Under the pieces are notes generated by a model. It was not told where the DNA came from. It worked only from the letters and a program-made list of their open reading frames with translations, and made no database searches. Of a stretch of DNA of 52,025 bases, positions 1 to 10,859 are shown piece after piece. The position numbers and the translations under genes were made by a program. Origin of the DNA: Ectocarpus siliculosus (lineage: Eukaryota > Sar > Phaeophyceae > Ectocarpales > Ectocarpaceae); contig FN649754.1 in NCBI GenBank assembly GCA_000310025.1, forward strand, positions 251,069 to 303,093. The letters run 5' to 3'. The first letter of the stretch is position 1. Each line of letters opens with the position of its first letter.

Positions 1-275
1 CAACCCCCAAGCACTCTTGGCTGTCTCCCTTGGTCAATTTCACCCGGAAGTGTTCATGCTCTCTGCCTACTTCTCCCCTTGCTAGGCAATGCAGTCCCTC
101 CGTGTCACACCAGTTCTTGAACTCTATCCTCGTCATGTCCCTTGGAATTCCAAACAGCAGCAGCTCCAACCTGTCTCCCTGCCACAGTTTCTGCTTCCAT
201 CCTCCCGGCTTCTTCACCATCCTCATGATCTCTACAGCAACTGGACCTCGGCCACTTGTTTTTCGTGAGCGAGGC
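1..275 (-). other. Open reading frame fragment running off the window edge
   Basis: Read on the minus strand, about 90 codons stay open from near 275 to base 1, with no stop before the window ends. The translation is charged and compact, with a stretch beginning WKQKLWQGDRLELLLFG and then a Cys/His/Glu-rich part. I do not recognise the family. The sequence just upstream on the minus strand is a poly(C) tract and a repeat that recurs at 1150-1300, so a transposon-derived reading frame is at least as likely as a host exon. No splice acceptor was assigned. Confidence 0.3.
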
Positions 276-420
276 GGGGGGGGTGTTGTACAGAGTATGC
301 ATGCTCACTCGCCGTGTGTTTCGGGTCGAGATCGGTCCGCCACGCGGTAGAGCTACCGATCGCGTTGCATCTTAATCAACAGAAACCGCTGCTTTATAGC
401 TTGGGTGCGCGTAACTAAAT
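265..420. repeat. Dispersed repeat, first copy
   Basis: About 150 bp here and at 1150-1300 are direct repeats. Both begin with a G run, then a GTTGTAC block, then TCGAGATCGG, CCGCCACGCGGTAGAGCTACC, CAGAAACCG and a GCGCAACTA-like end. Both copies are diverged. No coding potential was recognised. Confidence 0.7.
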
Positions 421-924
421 ACATAAGACATCAGTGGCTTAGGGTCTGGTAAGACTTTGTGGTTGTTGAGAAGCCGTTCTGTCGCCATTCCGGGAACCAA
501 ATACCTTCGGAAGACAAAAAACAGTTCCGGAAACGTTCCGGAAAACATTCGACGTAATCTTATGGTGGACGTTTCCCGCGAACGTTCCTGAGAACCGTTC
601 TAGGAAAGCGTGCCCGTCGTACAAAACGTTGTACGAACCATTGCCGAATCTACCGCATCGATCGGTGGAACGTTCTCGATAGTCCTCCTGATGTATTGTA
701 ATGCTCAAGTCGTTCTTCAAGTTTTGACTACTTCTTCAATCGCTTGTCATACCAAGTTAAGCGTACCATATCAAGTATACTGAAACCAGTATTTTTTTGT
801 GCTACGAAATCGCTCATGATGTACTTCGAGTTCTGCATCGTATACTGCGGTGGTGTGTTCACGGGAATACTTCGCCTGCAGCAGCCTTTTGATCAGAAGT
901 GTGGAACTGAAAATGGCTGTGGGG

Positions 925-1045
925 GGGAGGGGTGTACTCATAGAGTCGTGCATGCCGTAGTCGTTAGACCATTGACCTCGCATCCCTACAAAGCCGGGAC
1001 GGAGCACGCCGGGTTCTCACCGGACCAGGCTCTCACATCACCAAG
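925..1045 (-). mobile_element. LINE-like 3' end, short truncated copy
   Basis: On the minus strand this is the same 3' terminal sequence as the element at 30.17-30.98 kb: a GGTCTAACGAC-like block, GCATGC, then a GAGTAC end running into a C-rich tail. Only the last ~110 bp of the element are present. The tail ends in CCCCACAG, which would make a splice acceptor for an open frame of about 48 codons to the left (771-925, minus); that possible exon has no recognised homology. Confidence 0.6.
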
Positions 1046-1149
1046 CGCGAAGCACCGTGAGGTATTCGGCGAGTCGCATGAAGGGTGCGCTGCATCCTGC
1101 TAAGGGTGTTCGGCATCTTGTGCTTACTTCCTTGCTTACGGGGTTGGGT

Positions 1150-1300
1150 GTGCGGGGGGGGGGCGATGTTGTACATACTCGCTCACTCGCGTGTTTCGGA
1201 TCGAGATCGGCCCGCCACGCGGTAGAGCTACCAAGCACATTGCATCATGTTGCGCAGAAACCGCAGTTAATAGCTCGAACGTGCGCAACTAGTTATCGAT
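1150..1300. repeat. Dispersed repeat, second copy
   Basis: Direct repeat partner of 265-420, again starting at a G run (CGGGGGGGGGCGATGTTGTAC) and carrying the CCGCCACGCGGTAGAGCTACC core. Confidence 0.7.
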
Positions 1301-1464
1301 CACACGACGAGTATCTTGCAGACAATCATGACGACTGACTATTTCTTTCTGTCGTGCTTGGAGTGGTGGTAAAAACACACCCAGATCAATGCTCGGTTCT
1401 TCCGATGAGCTATCTCTCCCCGACAACAACCATCCATTATTCTCTGTCACGAGCAAGCACTCAC

Positions 1465-1821
1465 AGCTGTCTCGTAAAACACAATGTCGGCGCCCTCCAT
1501 TCCCCCCATCTCAGAGATGCCCACGCCCGCCCAGCCGGTGGCAGCTTTGGCGTGCACGGCCACACGAATGGCTTCGGCCTCGAGATCGACGGTCCAAAAG
1601 ATGTCCACGTTGGTGTCCAGCGACACGTTCCTGGCGTAGGAGGAGCCATCAAAGTCATCTACGGCGGCAACAACCTTGAGAATAAACAAGCCGCAGAACA
1701 GGGACACCGCCAGTCGTTGCCCCATGCCGTGGGTGCTTCCAGACCGCAACGATTTCTTCGCCATCTTCCTGCCCGCCTGTGCCCATGCATTCGCGAACGA
1801 ACGAGCAGGAGAGATCAGCAA
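1465..1821 (-). CDS. DOMON-domain secreted/membrane protein, first exon only
   Basis: This exon encodes an N-terminal signal peptide and the first half of a DOMON fold, a beta-sandwich that in its family binds haem or sugar and is often fused to cytochrome b561. The longest start is at 1821. In-frame Met codons at 1764 and 1725 sit closer to the hydrophobic core MGQRLAVSLFCGLFILKVVAA, so 1764 or 1725 may be the true start. After cleavage the chain runs through DIFWTVDLEAEAIRVAVHAK and GWAGVGISEMGGMEGADIV, a pattern typical of DOMON (the W-G-x-G-[IL]-S turn followed by G-x-D). The exon ends in phase 0 at a strong donor, GTGAGT at 1464-1459. The next exon was not found in bases 1-1460, so the rest of the gene lies left of the window or behind the repeats. 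DOMON assignment is from motif recognition; partner domains are unknown. Confidence 0.75.
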
Positions 1822-2324
1822 ACAACGTTGATCACACGGGATGAAATAAAAGGAACGATGATAGTGTTCCCTTGTCTAGCGATGAAGCACCTTGTGATAC
1901 TGAAACACGGCGTCCACATCCCAGGCGCGAGGTGTGGCAGAGCCAGCTACGTTGATGTGCTTGCTTTCCCTGCAACTCCGAACGACCGCATGGAAAAATG
2001 GGATACGCAATCGTGCAAAGGAACCACATGATCAAGCAACAAGCGCGTACAGAACGCTCCACTAATTAGAAGTTACGAAGTTGAGCCTAAAAAATTCCAA
2101 CATCAAGCAACTTGGCCATAAGAACAGGTGCTCAGTTCCGACGTGGTATCAAGAACAAAAACCCGCCTTCGTGGTGTATCAACGCACATACAGTTGAGAA
2201 CCGAGCCCTATAACACGGCGGCAGCAGATGAGCACTCAGGATGGTGGGGGGGGACCCCAACAGCGATTGGTTTCAGATTGGGGGCGGGAGAGGGGGGGGG
2301 GGGGGCCCCTCCGGAAAAAATGCT

Positions 2325-2700
2325 TGTACCCCCGAAGGGGGTCTTTTGTATGTCAGGGGGGTTAAACCATTGAAAACACCTTCCCCACCGGGGAGATCAT
2401 TGGCCCCAAAGGGCCAATCAAGTACGGCCAATCCCTCCTTCCTATTTGGCCAAAGGAGGCTTAAAAACCTTTTGCTTTTGCTGTCCAATCGAAATCCCTT
2501 CCCGCCCCTTTAAAACACTTTCTATGCCCCAATCAATAGAGCTACTTACCGTCTTCTCGTGGCTACATTCCAAGCGTCAACATCTGCCTGGACCTTCCTT
2601 CTGCTTTTCCCAGCTCGAGCAAGTATTTTTTTTCTCCTTTCCGCAATTACAAGACCTCGTTCTTCGCGCTACAGCCGCATTCATATTTTTGAACTGAGGG
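2325..2700 (-). mobile_element. LINE-like fragment, diverged copy
   Basis: The minus-strand translation keeps the LWPNRKEGLAVLDWPFG..VNGLT pattern found as LWQSRKERLAVGDRSCG..VNGLT in the copy at 30.2 kb. It is 5'-truncated and diverged, and its 3' end again runs into a long G/C tract (2290-2330). Confidence 0.6.
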
Positions 2701-3062
2701 GAAGGGGCGTTGCCCGATTTCTCTATTGTACTATTAGTGTCACGTTAAAATCCACTGAGAGTGACCAGTACCCTTGGCATGCGGCAACCAGCGCATGCAT
2801 ACAAATAAGCAAATTAAGAGCAACAACCCCCTTTCATCCTAGGCAGATGCCTGAACTACAGAAAATAACTTAAATTATTAACAACAGGGCTCAGTTTGGA
2901 GGCAACCAACCAACAAGCGTGGAGCCTTGCGCAAATAAGTGGACGGGTGTGCGCCTCTTGCACGGACCCGCCGACTACATATGCGTACGCTTCTCGACAA
3001 TTTCGACACAGGCTACGAAAGCCGATGGCTGATCCGCGGACTTCCTCGAGATTCGGCAACTA

Positions 3063-3285
3063 CCGTATGACACAACACGACACAACATGACACACACCCT
3101 GGACCGATTTTCAAATCTCCATCTCTCAACAGCAGAAAGAGCCAAGGCGCCGAAAACGATGGCGTTGAAGCTGTCTCGTCGAGAGCTTTCCGAAAATGTA
3201 TTGTTTCATTTGTGCATCCCCTTCGTCGTGGCGTAATCGAGCTTTCGAATTGGTCCAGGGGGTGTGTTATCTTGTGTCAAAATAT
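3063..3285. mobile_element. TA-flanked MITE (family A), copy 1
   Basis: Left end CCGTATGACACAACACGAC with ACACCCTGGACCGATTTTCAAA; internal GCCGAAAACGATGGCGTTG and CGTCGAGAGCTTTCCGAAAA; right end GGGGGTGTGTTATCTTGTGTCA. It is nearly 85-90% like copy 2 at 10.5 kb by eye. The right terminus has decayed. There is no coding capacity. Confidence 0.7.
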
Positions 3286-3289
3286 AGTA

Positions 3290-6190
3290 GCAGTAACTCC
3301 AGCGGCATGGCAGGGGTGCTCGAGGTTTGAGAGGGCGGCAAAACTTGAGCCTGCAAGTTGTGGCAACTGACTGACGACTGCTGTATTCACTATTCACGGT
3401 CGAGACGTACTTGCACCCGCCTCTTGCATCATTTGTCTGGTCTACTGCTGTAGACATACATACGCTAATCAACTTGACAGCCTGCTCACCGCTCTGTTGC
3501 TCTCTGTGGTGGAATCGGAAGGCGGGTATTGTTTGTGCCACTCCGATTGAGACGACCATATGCATACGACAAGCGTACTGCATCAAGACCGTACTGCCGT
3601 TCAGAAAAACAAGGTGCTTCACAACGCTCGACCGGCAACAAGCTCGGTGCTCTCCGGCCTCCAGACTCCAGACTTGCTGCAAAGTCGATCCACAGATGGG
3701 AAGTTCCCTCTGCCTGTCTATAATTTGGCGCGCAGCACGCAGACTGCGGCATCCAAGCGCCTTACAGTAGTCTTCAGGTGTATACAGCAGTCCAGTTATC
3801 AAGGATCCAGGCTACTCACCCTATTCCCTGAGGCGCAGACAAAGCCCTGACGAGTACCTCAGTCACACGCAATTGGTCACACGTGCGCGGGCAATGTAGT
3901 CGTTCAACAAGCGTGTGCGCGCAACAGGGGCGACGACGGCATTGTTGTGGAACCTGAGGAACGTTCCTCATCCGCAAATTAATTAACCCGCTCGAGAGAT
4001 GTTTTTCCTGCCGCCGTGGGACAGGCGGATGGGTCGTTGCTACAGGGACTATTTTGCTACTCGGAAGTAAGCAGCAAAGGTTCAGCGGCACCAGTTGCCC
4101 ACTGGATTTGTTTGCGCTACCTTTGATCGCGGCATCGTGGTTCCGAGGAACTACACGCCGAACGGAAACCACGAGAGGATCTACGGAGCTGTCCCAACCT
4201 CGGCCGAAACCGGCCAATCCCAATTTCGCCGCTTCCCTCCGTGAAGACGCTAGGACGCTAGGACGCTGGACGCTAGGCGCAAGACGCTGGACGCGCCAGT
4301 CTGTCTGCCGTTTCCACGTCACAGCAGACGGGAGGAGGAGTGCTTACGTGCTAACAGCAGTAGCACGCGCTGCACTACTGGGTCGGAATTCATTGGTGAT
4401 TTCCATGTCTCCAGGTCTACATGTACACACACATCGCATTATGTCGGGTACATACATACATACAGGACATGTACGTACGTATACTACTGCTGTACACAGC
4501 AGCTGCTGTACAAACCATCGTACACAAACGGCACGATCAGGGGCATGCCAACCTACCGCACAGCAGTATTCAGTACATGTATGCATGCCATCCAACGGGT
4601 GCACGCACTGACCTCACATTAACCGGCTGCAGTGTCTACCGCAGAGCCGGCCAGCCAGTTGACATCAAAATCCTTCCGATTCGTACTATAATATTACAAC
4701 AACAGGAGTTTCAACGTGCCCCAAGCAAACGTCAAAAAACGGTGTTCGGGAACTAGGGATGTACGGGCAGCAGCTAGCTGCTGCTGTTACACTGTGATAC
4801 ACATGTAGTTGCTGTGCTTGTGGTCCGTTTCTATAACAACCTCACGGCTACAAATCCAGTGATTTTTTCCTTTCGCGCGGAGGAAGTCCGAGGCACGCAA
4901 GGTGCTGCGCGCCGTGTCTCGCGTCAAGCGCGGTCGTGGTCGTGGTGCAGTGAGCCTGCGGAGGTAGCGGCTTATCAACCGCGTGTGTGGTGTGTCGCAC
5001 ACAAAACTGCAAAGAACCCCGTCAAACCGGGGGGAGCGCTACTGCTTGTGCTGCGGTGTGGTGTCTTTTGAACAACCTCTCGGCTAGACAACCACAAACA
5101 AGCAGAAGGGATTCTGTGATGCTGCCTCTAGCGTACCTGCGTGTGGCACACTCCTATGTATGAATTTGTCTCCTGACGCCGTCGTACGCACCGAGACACG
5201 GCGACGAAAGAAGAAGCAGCAGAGCACCAACCACCTTCTTCATTCATCGCGAATCCAACCAGCAGCAGTAGCAGTATTCGTACCTCCTGTGAGTACTAGG
5301 GATATAAACGACCAAAAAAACACGGAATACTCCACGGAAGCGTGTTTTCTTGAACACATATGGAGGGGTTTTTCCCCGAAAACGTGAAAAGGAGCCGGGA
5401 TTTTTGGGGCTTGCTACTTTCACCGATCCATCCGTGTTTTTGACAGAAGCATCGGACAAGCGCACCCCGGGCGCTGTAACATCACTGAGAACGCTAGAAA
5501 GACCTGCCAGACTCACGTCCAGGTCTGTTGTGGAGATGGACAAGCGGCAGAAGCGGCGTTCAGTCCGTTCTTGGCCCAAAACTAGACATTGCGTGGTGCT
5601 CTCGTCTTCAACATAACTGCTGCTGTTGTTGGTGCTGAGGGATTTTTTTCAATCACACATAGCAAACACGGAAACAGTAGAACGAGTACAGCAGCAGCAC
5701 CAAGACCTCCAACGCGCCGATTCCTTCGGTTCGGCTGTCTATCTATATGATACAATCTCCCGGCCTCGTGCTGCTTCGTGGGTATTGGGTGCTTGGGTGT
5801 GCTGCTCAATAAGTAAGGTGTGTGAGAGACAGACGTGTGCCACCTCACCAAAATGCCGTTGGAAAAAATGCGGCGAGATGATCTGTTTTTGGTCAGACAC
5901 ATCAACCTCAATCCACGGCACCACGCAGCAGTAAGTAGTGCAACAGGGCCTCCGACACGATAATTAATTCTTTCGGATTGGCCATCTATATGGTGCTGGC
6001 CGTCAGCGCGGCTGCCGCCCTATGATTGTTGAGCTCGTCTACCTTTGGGCAGGTGGTGGTCAAAGATGGGAGTCGCAACCGTGAAAAATGAGTTGGCAAA
6101 CTGGAGAAATCGCAAGCAACACCCAGGTTGCGAGGGTTTTCCGGCCAATCACCTAGCCGAAGCCCACTCCTGACCTTTACCTAACACACA
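3290..6190. other. Long stretch with no recognised gene
   Basis: Both strands carry scattered open frames up to about 170 codons, but none shows a family motif or a consistent pair of splice sites. Visible are a short tandem run of GGACGCTA units (4255-4295), TACA/TACG-rich hairpin-prone DNA (4420-4580) and CAG/CTG-rich patches. Nothing else could be supported. Confidence 0.5.
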
Positions 6191-6194
6191 CGCG

Positions 6195-6555
6195 ATGACC
6201 TCTATCTACGGCAGATCGTCCCTTCGTCTCACAGGAGCGGCTGCAGTGTGCACTCTTCTTATTGCTTCTTGCTGCAGCTGCTCAGGTGTACTCCAATACG
6301 TCATCACCACCATGCTCATCCAATCTCTCTCCCGATGAAACTTCCCCGCAATTTCTTGCCTACCTTGCCACTGTACGATTCAGTCCCGCGTCACAAACCC
6401 CAGATTTCCTTCGTTCAATCTTACACACTCTGCCCTGCGCCTGTTGTTGTTGCTGAAAACTGAAAACAGCAGGTCAGGTGGACTGTATCTTTCTAAGTGT
6501 GTTGTCCTCTGTGTCGGGTGCTGCCTGCCCATTGCGCTATCACCGCTGCTCTATG
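6195..6555 (+). CDS. Candidate secreted protein, first two exons
   Basis: The start at 6195 opens a classic signal peptide, MTSIYGRSSLRLTGAAAVCT followed by LLIASCCSCS, ending at a donor (G|GTGTAC, exon 6195-6285). A second possible exon, 6473-6555, begins after CAGCAG, keeps the phase (1+2) and reads GQVDCIFLSVLSSVSGAACP before a strong donor, ATG|GTGAGC. The product is not recognised. A plus-strand last exon at 8300-8426 could belong to the same gene, but a middle exon with matching phase was not found. Support rests only on the signal peptide and splice signals. Confidence 0.35.
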
Positions 6556-6889
6556 GTGAGCAATACCATGATAGAAGCGTCGCACACGACAGAGCAGTGT
6601 TGGCAAAACGTTCCTCCTCCTCTATTTTTTTACTTCAAAATAAAGTACTCTTTGAACGGTCCCTCGACAGACTGGTGATGACGCACGTGGAACGAGCCAG
6701 GGCAAATACGCATTTTTTTCGCGCGCCTTGGTCGTTTTAGTTCGCTGTCGGCGCCCGTGGCGCCGACACAGTGACGCCAGGGTGCGTTAGAGACCCTTGC
6801 GAGTGTGCCACGTGCAGATTTCATGGCGTTATGGACGATTAGTTAGGTTGACTGACCTACCTTCGGTGATCGCGCCGCACCCAGGCAAG

Positions 6890-7085
6890 ATTTGGTACGC
6901 CGCCTCAAGATTTGTCGGAAGGCTCGTTTCGACAGATCTTGGGTCAAGATTTTTTCGAAAGGGCAGATTCCGGACCTCGAGAAATCTTGGCCAAGATATA
7001 TCGGAAGATTTCGCTCCCATAAATCGTGAAACTGGCAGATCTTGGCCAAGATCAAGATTTATCGACAAGATTTTGTTCCCATAGA
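6890..7085. repeat. Internally repetitive AT-rich patch with a perfect palindrome
   Basis: Variants of CAAGATTT and of the perfect palindrome ATCTTGGCCAAGAT recur (around 6984 and 7040), with spaced GCTCCCATA / GTTCCCATA ends. Both strands are open for 70-95 codons here, which is expected from such repetition and is not taken as coding. Confidence 0.5.
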
Positions 7086-8299
7086 TCAGGGTCTAACAAT
7101 ACCACACCTACATGTTCTACTGCTATCTTGTATGTATGCGTTCGTGACGCCGCATCATACCGAGAAAGGAATTTAGAGCCTTCAGCAGTACATACATACA
7201 CAGCAGTATATACGTGCTGTAGCACCTTTCTGTATCCATCGCCATTCATGACGCCATCGTACACCAAGCAAGACAGAACTTTTGACGTACAACTTGGCCA
7301 ACATCAAATTGGTAGGAAGCAGCCGTGGCACACACGGCAATCTATTTCTTCACAAAAACTATTTGAACTGCGGGCCAGCACTGCTGAAACTAAGAAAAAG
7401 CCCCCCGCCGAGCAGTTATTACCAGCCGGTTTCCTTCCACTCACTCGCGCTGAAAAGACTTCAACATGTATACCCCTTGGTATATCTCGAACGGGTAGAG
7501 AGTCTTCTTCCAGTGATTTCTTTAGTGTGCAAACTGCCGTACGCTCTCTGCTGGCTAAAGACCGGTCCTCTGGTTCTGTGCGTGCGGACCGGGGACCATG
7601 GACCGGTGCGCCGGACCCTCCATCTGTCCGCCGACACAAAGACGTTTCCATGTCTGCGGGATGCGAATCTCCTCCTCTCTTTACCTCTCCATTTCCATAC
7701 TGCATGTATTTCTCCCACCCCTCTCTGTTGTTCGGCGTCCTCCTCTACGACAACATATAGTAAGTCTTGGCTGCGTGTTTCGGGTATAATACAACGCCGA
7801 ATGTATGCATCATATAGGCAGATCTCGATGGTTTGCTCTGCTGCTCTCATCGTCACCATCGGTGCTCTGTGTACACTGTTACGGAAAGCTCCACCACCAC
7901 ATCACTATTGTGCACTACCACTTACCTTTGGTCTCGGTAGCCGTACGGTAGCTTCCTGCTGAGGGAAAGTTTTTTGGATGCCCGATCGCCTGGACATCAC
8001 GACTGACTGACTGCAAGGAGAAACTTTTGCATGAAAACTCTGTCACGAAAAGTAGTCTAGACTACTCCGTCCACCACGTGTGTACTGTACCAGACTACGG
8101 CGGCACCAAGAGACTACTATACAGTACATCAGTCCATGCACTACTGTAGCGCGGTGGACGAGTAGGCGAGTTGGAGTAGACTACTGTACTGTAGGCTACA
8201 CTTCAAGTACTGTTATTTGCACAATACAACTCAGCCTCCGGATGAGGTTTTCCAGATGTTGGATGCTTGACATTTTCTTGCATTAGACTACTTCTTTAG

Positions 8300-8426
8300 G
8301 TTTACTGCCGAGACGTGCGGCATGTCCGAAGTGTCCTACCACCTCCGCAAGGCTTTTAAGGTAGCTCGGATGAGTGCCTACGGGTCGAGGGAAACCAGGC
8401 AGACGGGCATGGGAGAGTACATGTAA
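8300..8426 (+). CDS. Candidate last exon of an unidentified plus-strand gene
   Basis: After the acceptor CTACTTCTTTAG, one base completes a split codon and 41 codons follow to a TAA at 8424-8426. They read FTAETCGMSEVSYHLRKAFK and end with a Gly/Arg-rich GSRETRQTGMGEYM. The mix of residues looks protein-coding and the acceptor is good. A possible alternative is that the exon ends at AAG|GTAGCT (8362). The family is not recognised. The 5' part may be the signal-peptide exons at 6.2-6.6 kb; that link is inference. Confidence 0.4.
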
Positions 8427-9285
8427 CGGAACACAGCAGAGATGGGTGTTGAGGCCGACAGGTTGAGTCATTTGATTTTGCGCTTGCGTTGACTCCTGCG
8501 CGTGCGATATTTTCTATGTTTGAAGTGTTTTTTTTTCTTTGCTTGCTTTTGTGGGTTGAAAAGGACGGGTGTTGAGTGTAGGGGGTGGCCGGGATAGGAG
8601 TGGTTAGAGGAGTGCACCCGGTCCTTGCGGTGGGTAAAATTATCGCCAACAAACAGATTGAGCAGTGTGTGGACTTAGCTACGTGGTGAAATTTGAATGA
8701 TATGCCCTCCACCAACCTCTTACGGCAACTGGTGGAGACGACAGCGTTCGTTTCGCGGCCTTTGGAAATGAATTTCTCTTAAACCGTGTTCACGATATAA
8801 GAGAATATTCTCTTAACGGTGGCCAATACGGTAATAGAGAAAGCTCGATTTAAGAGAAAAACAGGGTATTGTCACCATCCTCTCTTAAACCGTAGCCACT
8901 ACTGTACGGAATGCGCTACACTGCTGTTCGTCCAACACAAGAGAAAACAGAAAAAGCCAGAGAAACACAAAACAAAAAAATTGATACGATCCACGAAAAA
9001 CGACCGAACCGCAGCAGCAACCGATACGCTGGGAAAGGGACAACAAGCGGTAACCAATCGTCCATCAAAAAAGGCGAAGATCTCAACCCCTGGCATCGTC
9101 AGACTAGAAAAACGAAGTACCAAGCGCCAAAAACTGTGAGAAAAAACTCCGAAGAATGCCTCGTTGTTGCAACGAAACCACATACAGTACATAGTCAAAT
9201 CGTCGGCAGAAAAACAACAGCAGCAGCGTGTCGACACGCAGCAGCAGTCAACCGTTTCTAAGCCGTGGCACCGTCGTCTTGAAAC
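8427..9285. other. Spacer with no recognised gene
   Basis: No family motif or consistent splice pair was seen. Around 8775-8895 short CTCTTAA/TTAAGAG blocks recur in both orientations, making a small hairpin-prone patch. Confidence 0.45.
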
Positions 9286-9288
9286 ATG

Positions 9289-9427
9289 GCGATGCTTCAG
9301 GCCACGTGCCCGTGGGCGCGAACACCACAGCTGCCCCTGCCGCGAGAAGCGGCGACCACTGCCGACACGGCGCAAGCCACCAGCGCCACGGAAGCGGCGA
9401 TGCGGAGTGCCGTGTTCTTGAACAGGG
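9289..9427 (-). CDS. Possible last exon with a membrane segment
   Basis: A minus-strand acceptor with a long pyrimidine tract (TCCTTTCCTCACCGTAG) is followed by about 45 codons to a TGA. They include the hydrophobic run RIAASVALVACAVSAVVAAS, which could be a transmembrane helix. No upstream exon at a sensible distance was found. The same bases read on the plus strand give a donor (CTACG|GTGAGG) at the end of an Ala/Thr-rich frame starting at 9285, so the strand is not settled. Confidence 0.3.
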
Positions 9428-10521
9428 GGCGCCTACGGTGAGGAAAGGACAGAGAGAGACGTGAGTGGGCCCCGGGTTAGCGGCTCCTCGTGCCAGGAGG
9501 AGAACATGGTGATCGCCACGCAGGGCAGGTCGCTAAAGGCTGCATACAGCAGTGTTGTGGGTATATAATATATTTTCTTCATATAACACAATAAATCCAT
9601 CTCTATCCACAGAAAAAGGGTGTAGGATAACTTGGTAATGAATTCACAGCGTGGGGCTTTTGTTCGCTGGGCTCTTCGAGCGAACAAACACGTCAGCTAT
9701 ATGAGCTATTGTAACGAGCTCGGGAAACAAACGTCGCCACCGGCAGCTGGCAGCCAGCCGTAGGCTCGTTCTGCTGCCTGCTTTTATTTCGTCTGGCATC
9801 ACAACATCCCTTGGCGACACTGCGGCACTCTCATGACCCCAATCCAGCGCCGGATCCCTTGAGGCATCTATTAATTTTAATTGTCGGGTCACCGAGCCAC
9901 GCGGTTTTCTTGGCCGCTATGCAGGCCCGGAGGCAACAAATGTCAAAATCGGGTCGAGTTTCAAATTTCTTACTTTGTCGCCACTACTGCTGTCGAGAAC
10001 AGCTTGTTATGTGCGTATGATATGGGGTGTAGTGCAGGATCCACCTCTGAGCTGCTATGTCTCTTATTCATAGCCCGATTTGCGTGAGAGCATGAGCCTC
10101 TGTTTCTAAGCGAAACAGTTCTCAACTGCGAGGCTGTTCTGTATACACAGGGCATGTGGCGGAGCCGGGAGCTGTGGCTAAACCGGGGGTACAGCTAAGG
10201 GTCCGCCACTGCTGGGTGGTATACACATAGGTCGACGTCAACGACGCCTGCGGGATGACAATAGTAGTGCAGACTTGATTCCTTTTTGATTTCATTGGAA
10301 GTGTGTACACCCTTTGCACGGAAGGCGTCCGCGTTAGTTGGACCGGTGCGAGTGTTAAAAGGTACCGGAACGACTTGTAATGTCAATACAACGATAATCA
10401 ACAAAGGCAGCAGCAACAGCAACAACAACAACGGCTGGAGATTGCGATTGACCCCACCAGCGAAATAAACAGCCGCAGAGAGTACTCTGCTATGGCATGC
10501 GTTTGAAGACCGTTTGGTGTA

Positions 10522-10737
10522 CCGTAAATGACACAAGATAACACACCCCCCGGACCGATTTTCAAATTTCGATTCTCAACAGCAGCAAGAGTCACGGCGC
10601 CGAAAACGGTGGCGTTGAAGCTGTCTCGTCGAGAGCTTTCCGAAAATGTACTGTTTCCTTTATACATCCTCTTCGTCGTGGCGTAACCGAGCTTTGAAAA
10701 TTGGTGCAGGGGGTGTGTTGTCTTGTGTCATTTACGG
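10522..10737. mobile_element. TA-flanked MITE (family A), best-preserved copy
   Basis: A 216-bp element with nearly perfect terminal inverted repeats: CCGTAAATGACACAAGAT on the left and the reverse complement ending CATTTACGG on the right, flanked on both sides by TA. TA duplication and short TIRs are as in Tc1/mariner-type non-autonomous elements; that superfamily label is inference. The interior carries GCCGAAAACGGTGGCGTTG and CGTCGAGAGCTTTCCGAAAA, shared by the other copies. It has no open reading frame of note. Confidence 0.85.
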
Positions 10738-10859
10738 TATATCTTGGATTGGAGACCTACTTGGCTTTGACACGAGCTTCGCTGACCAAACCTTAACCTT
10801 CCGCCGCACTTTGCGGCAAACATCGTCCAGATCGTGTGTTTATTGTTCTTCGACAAACA

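Noticed and set aside
1354-2031. 225-codon plus-strand frame
   Set aside because: Shadow of the minus-strand DOMON exon; its residues show no domain while the opposite strand has a signal peptide and DOMON motifs.
9433-9565. Upstream exon for the 9.3-kb membrane-segment exon, with a 28-nt intron
   Set aside because: Phases match, but a 28-nt spliceosomal intron is implausible; left unassigned.
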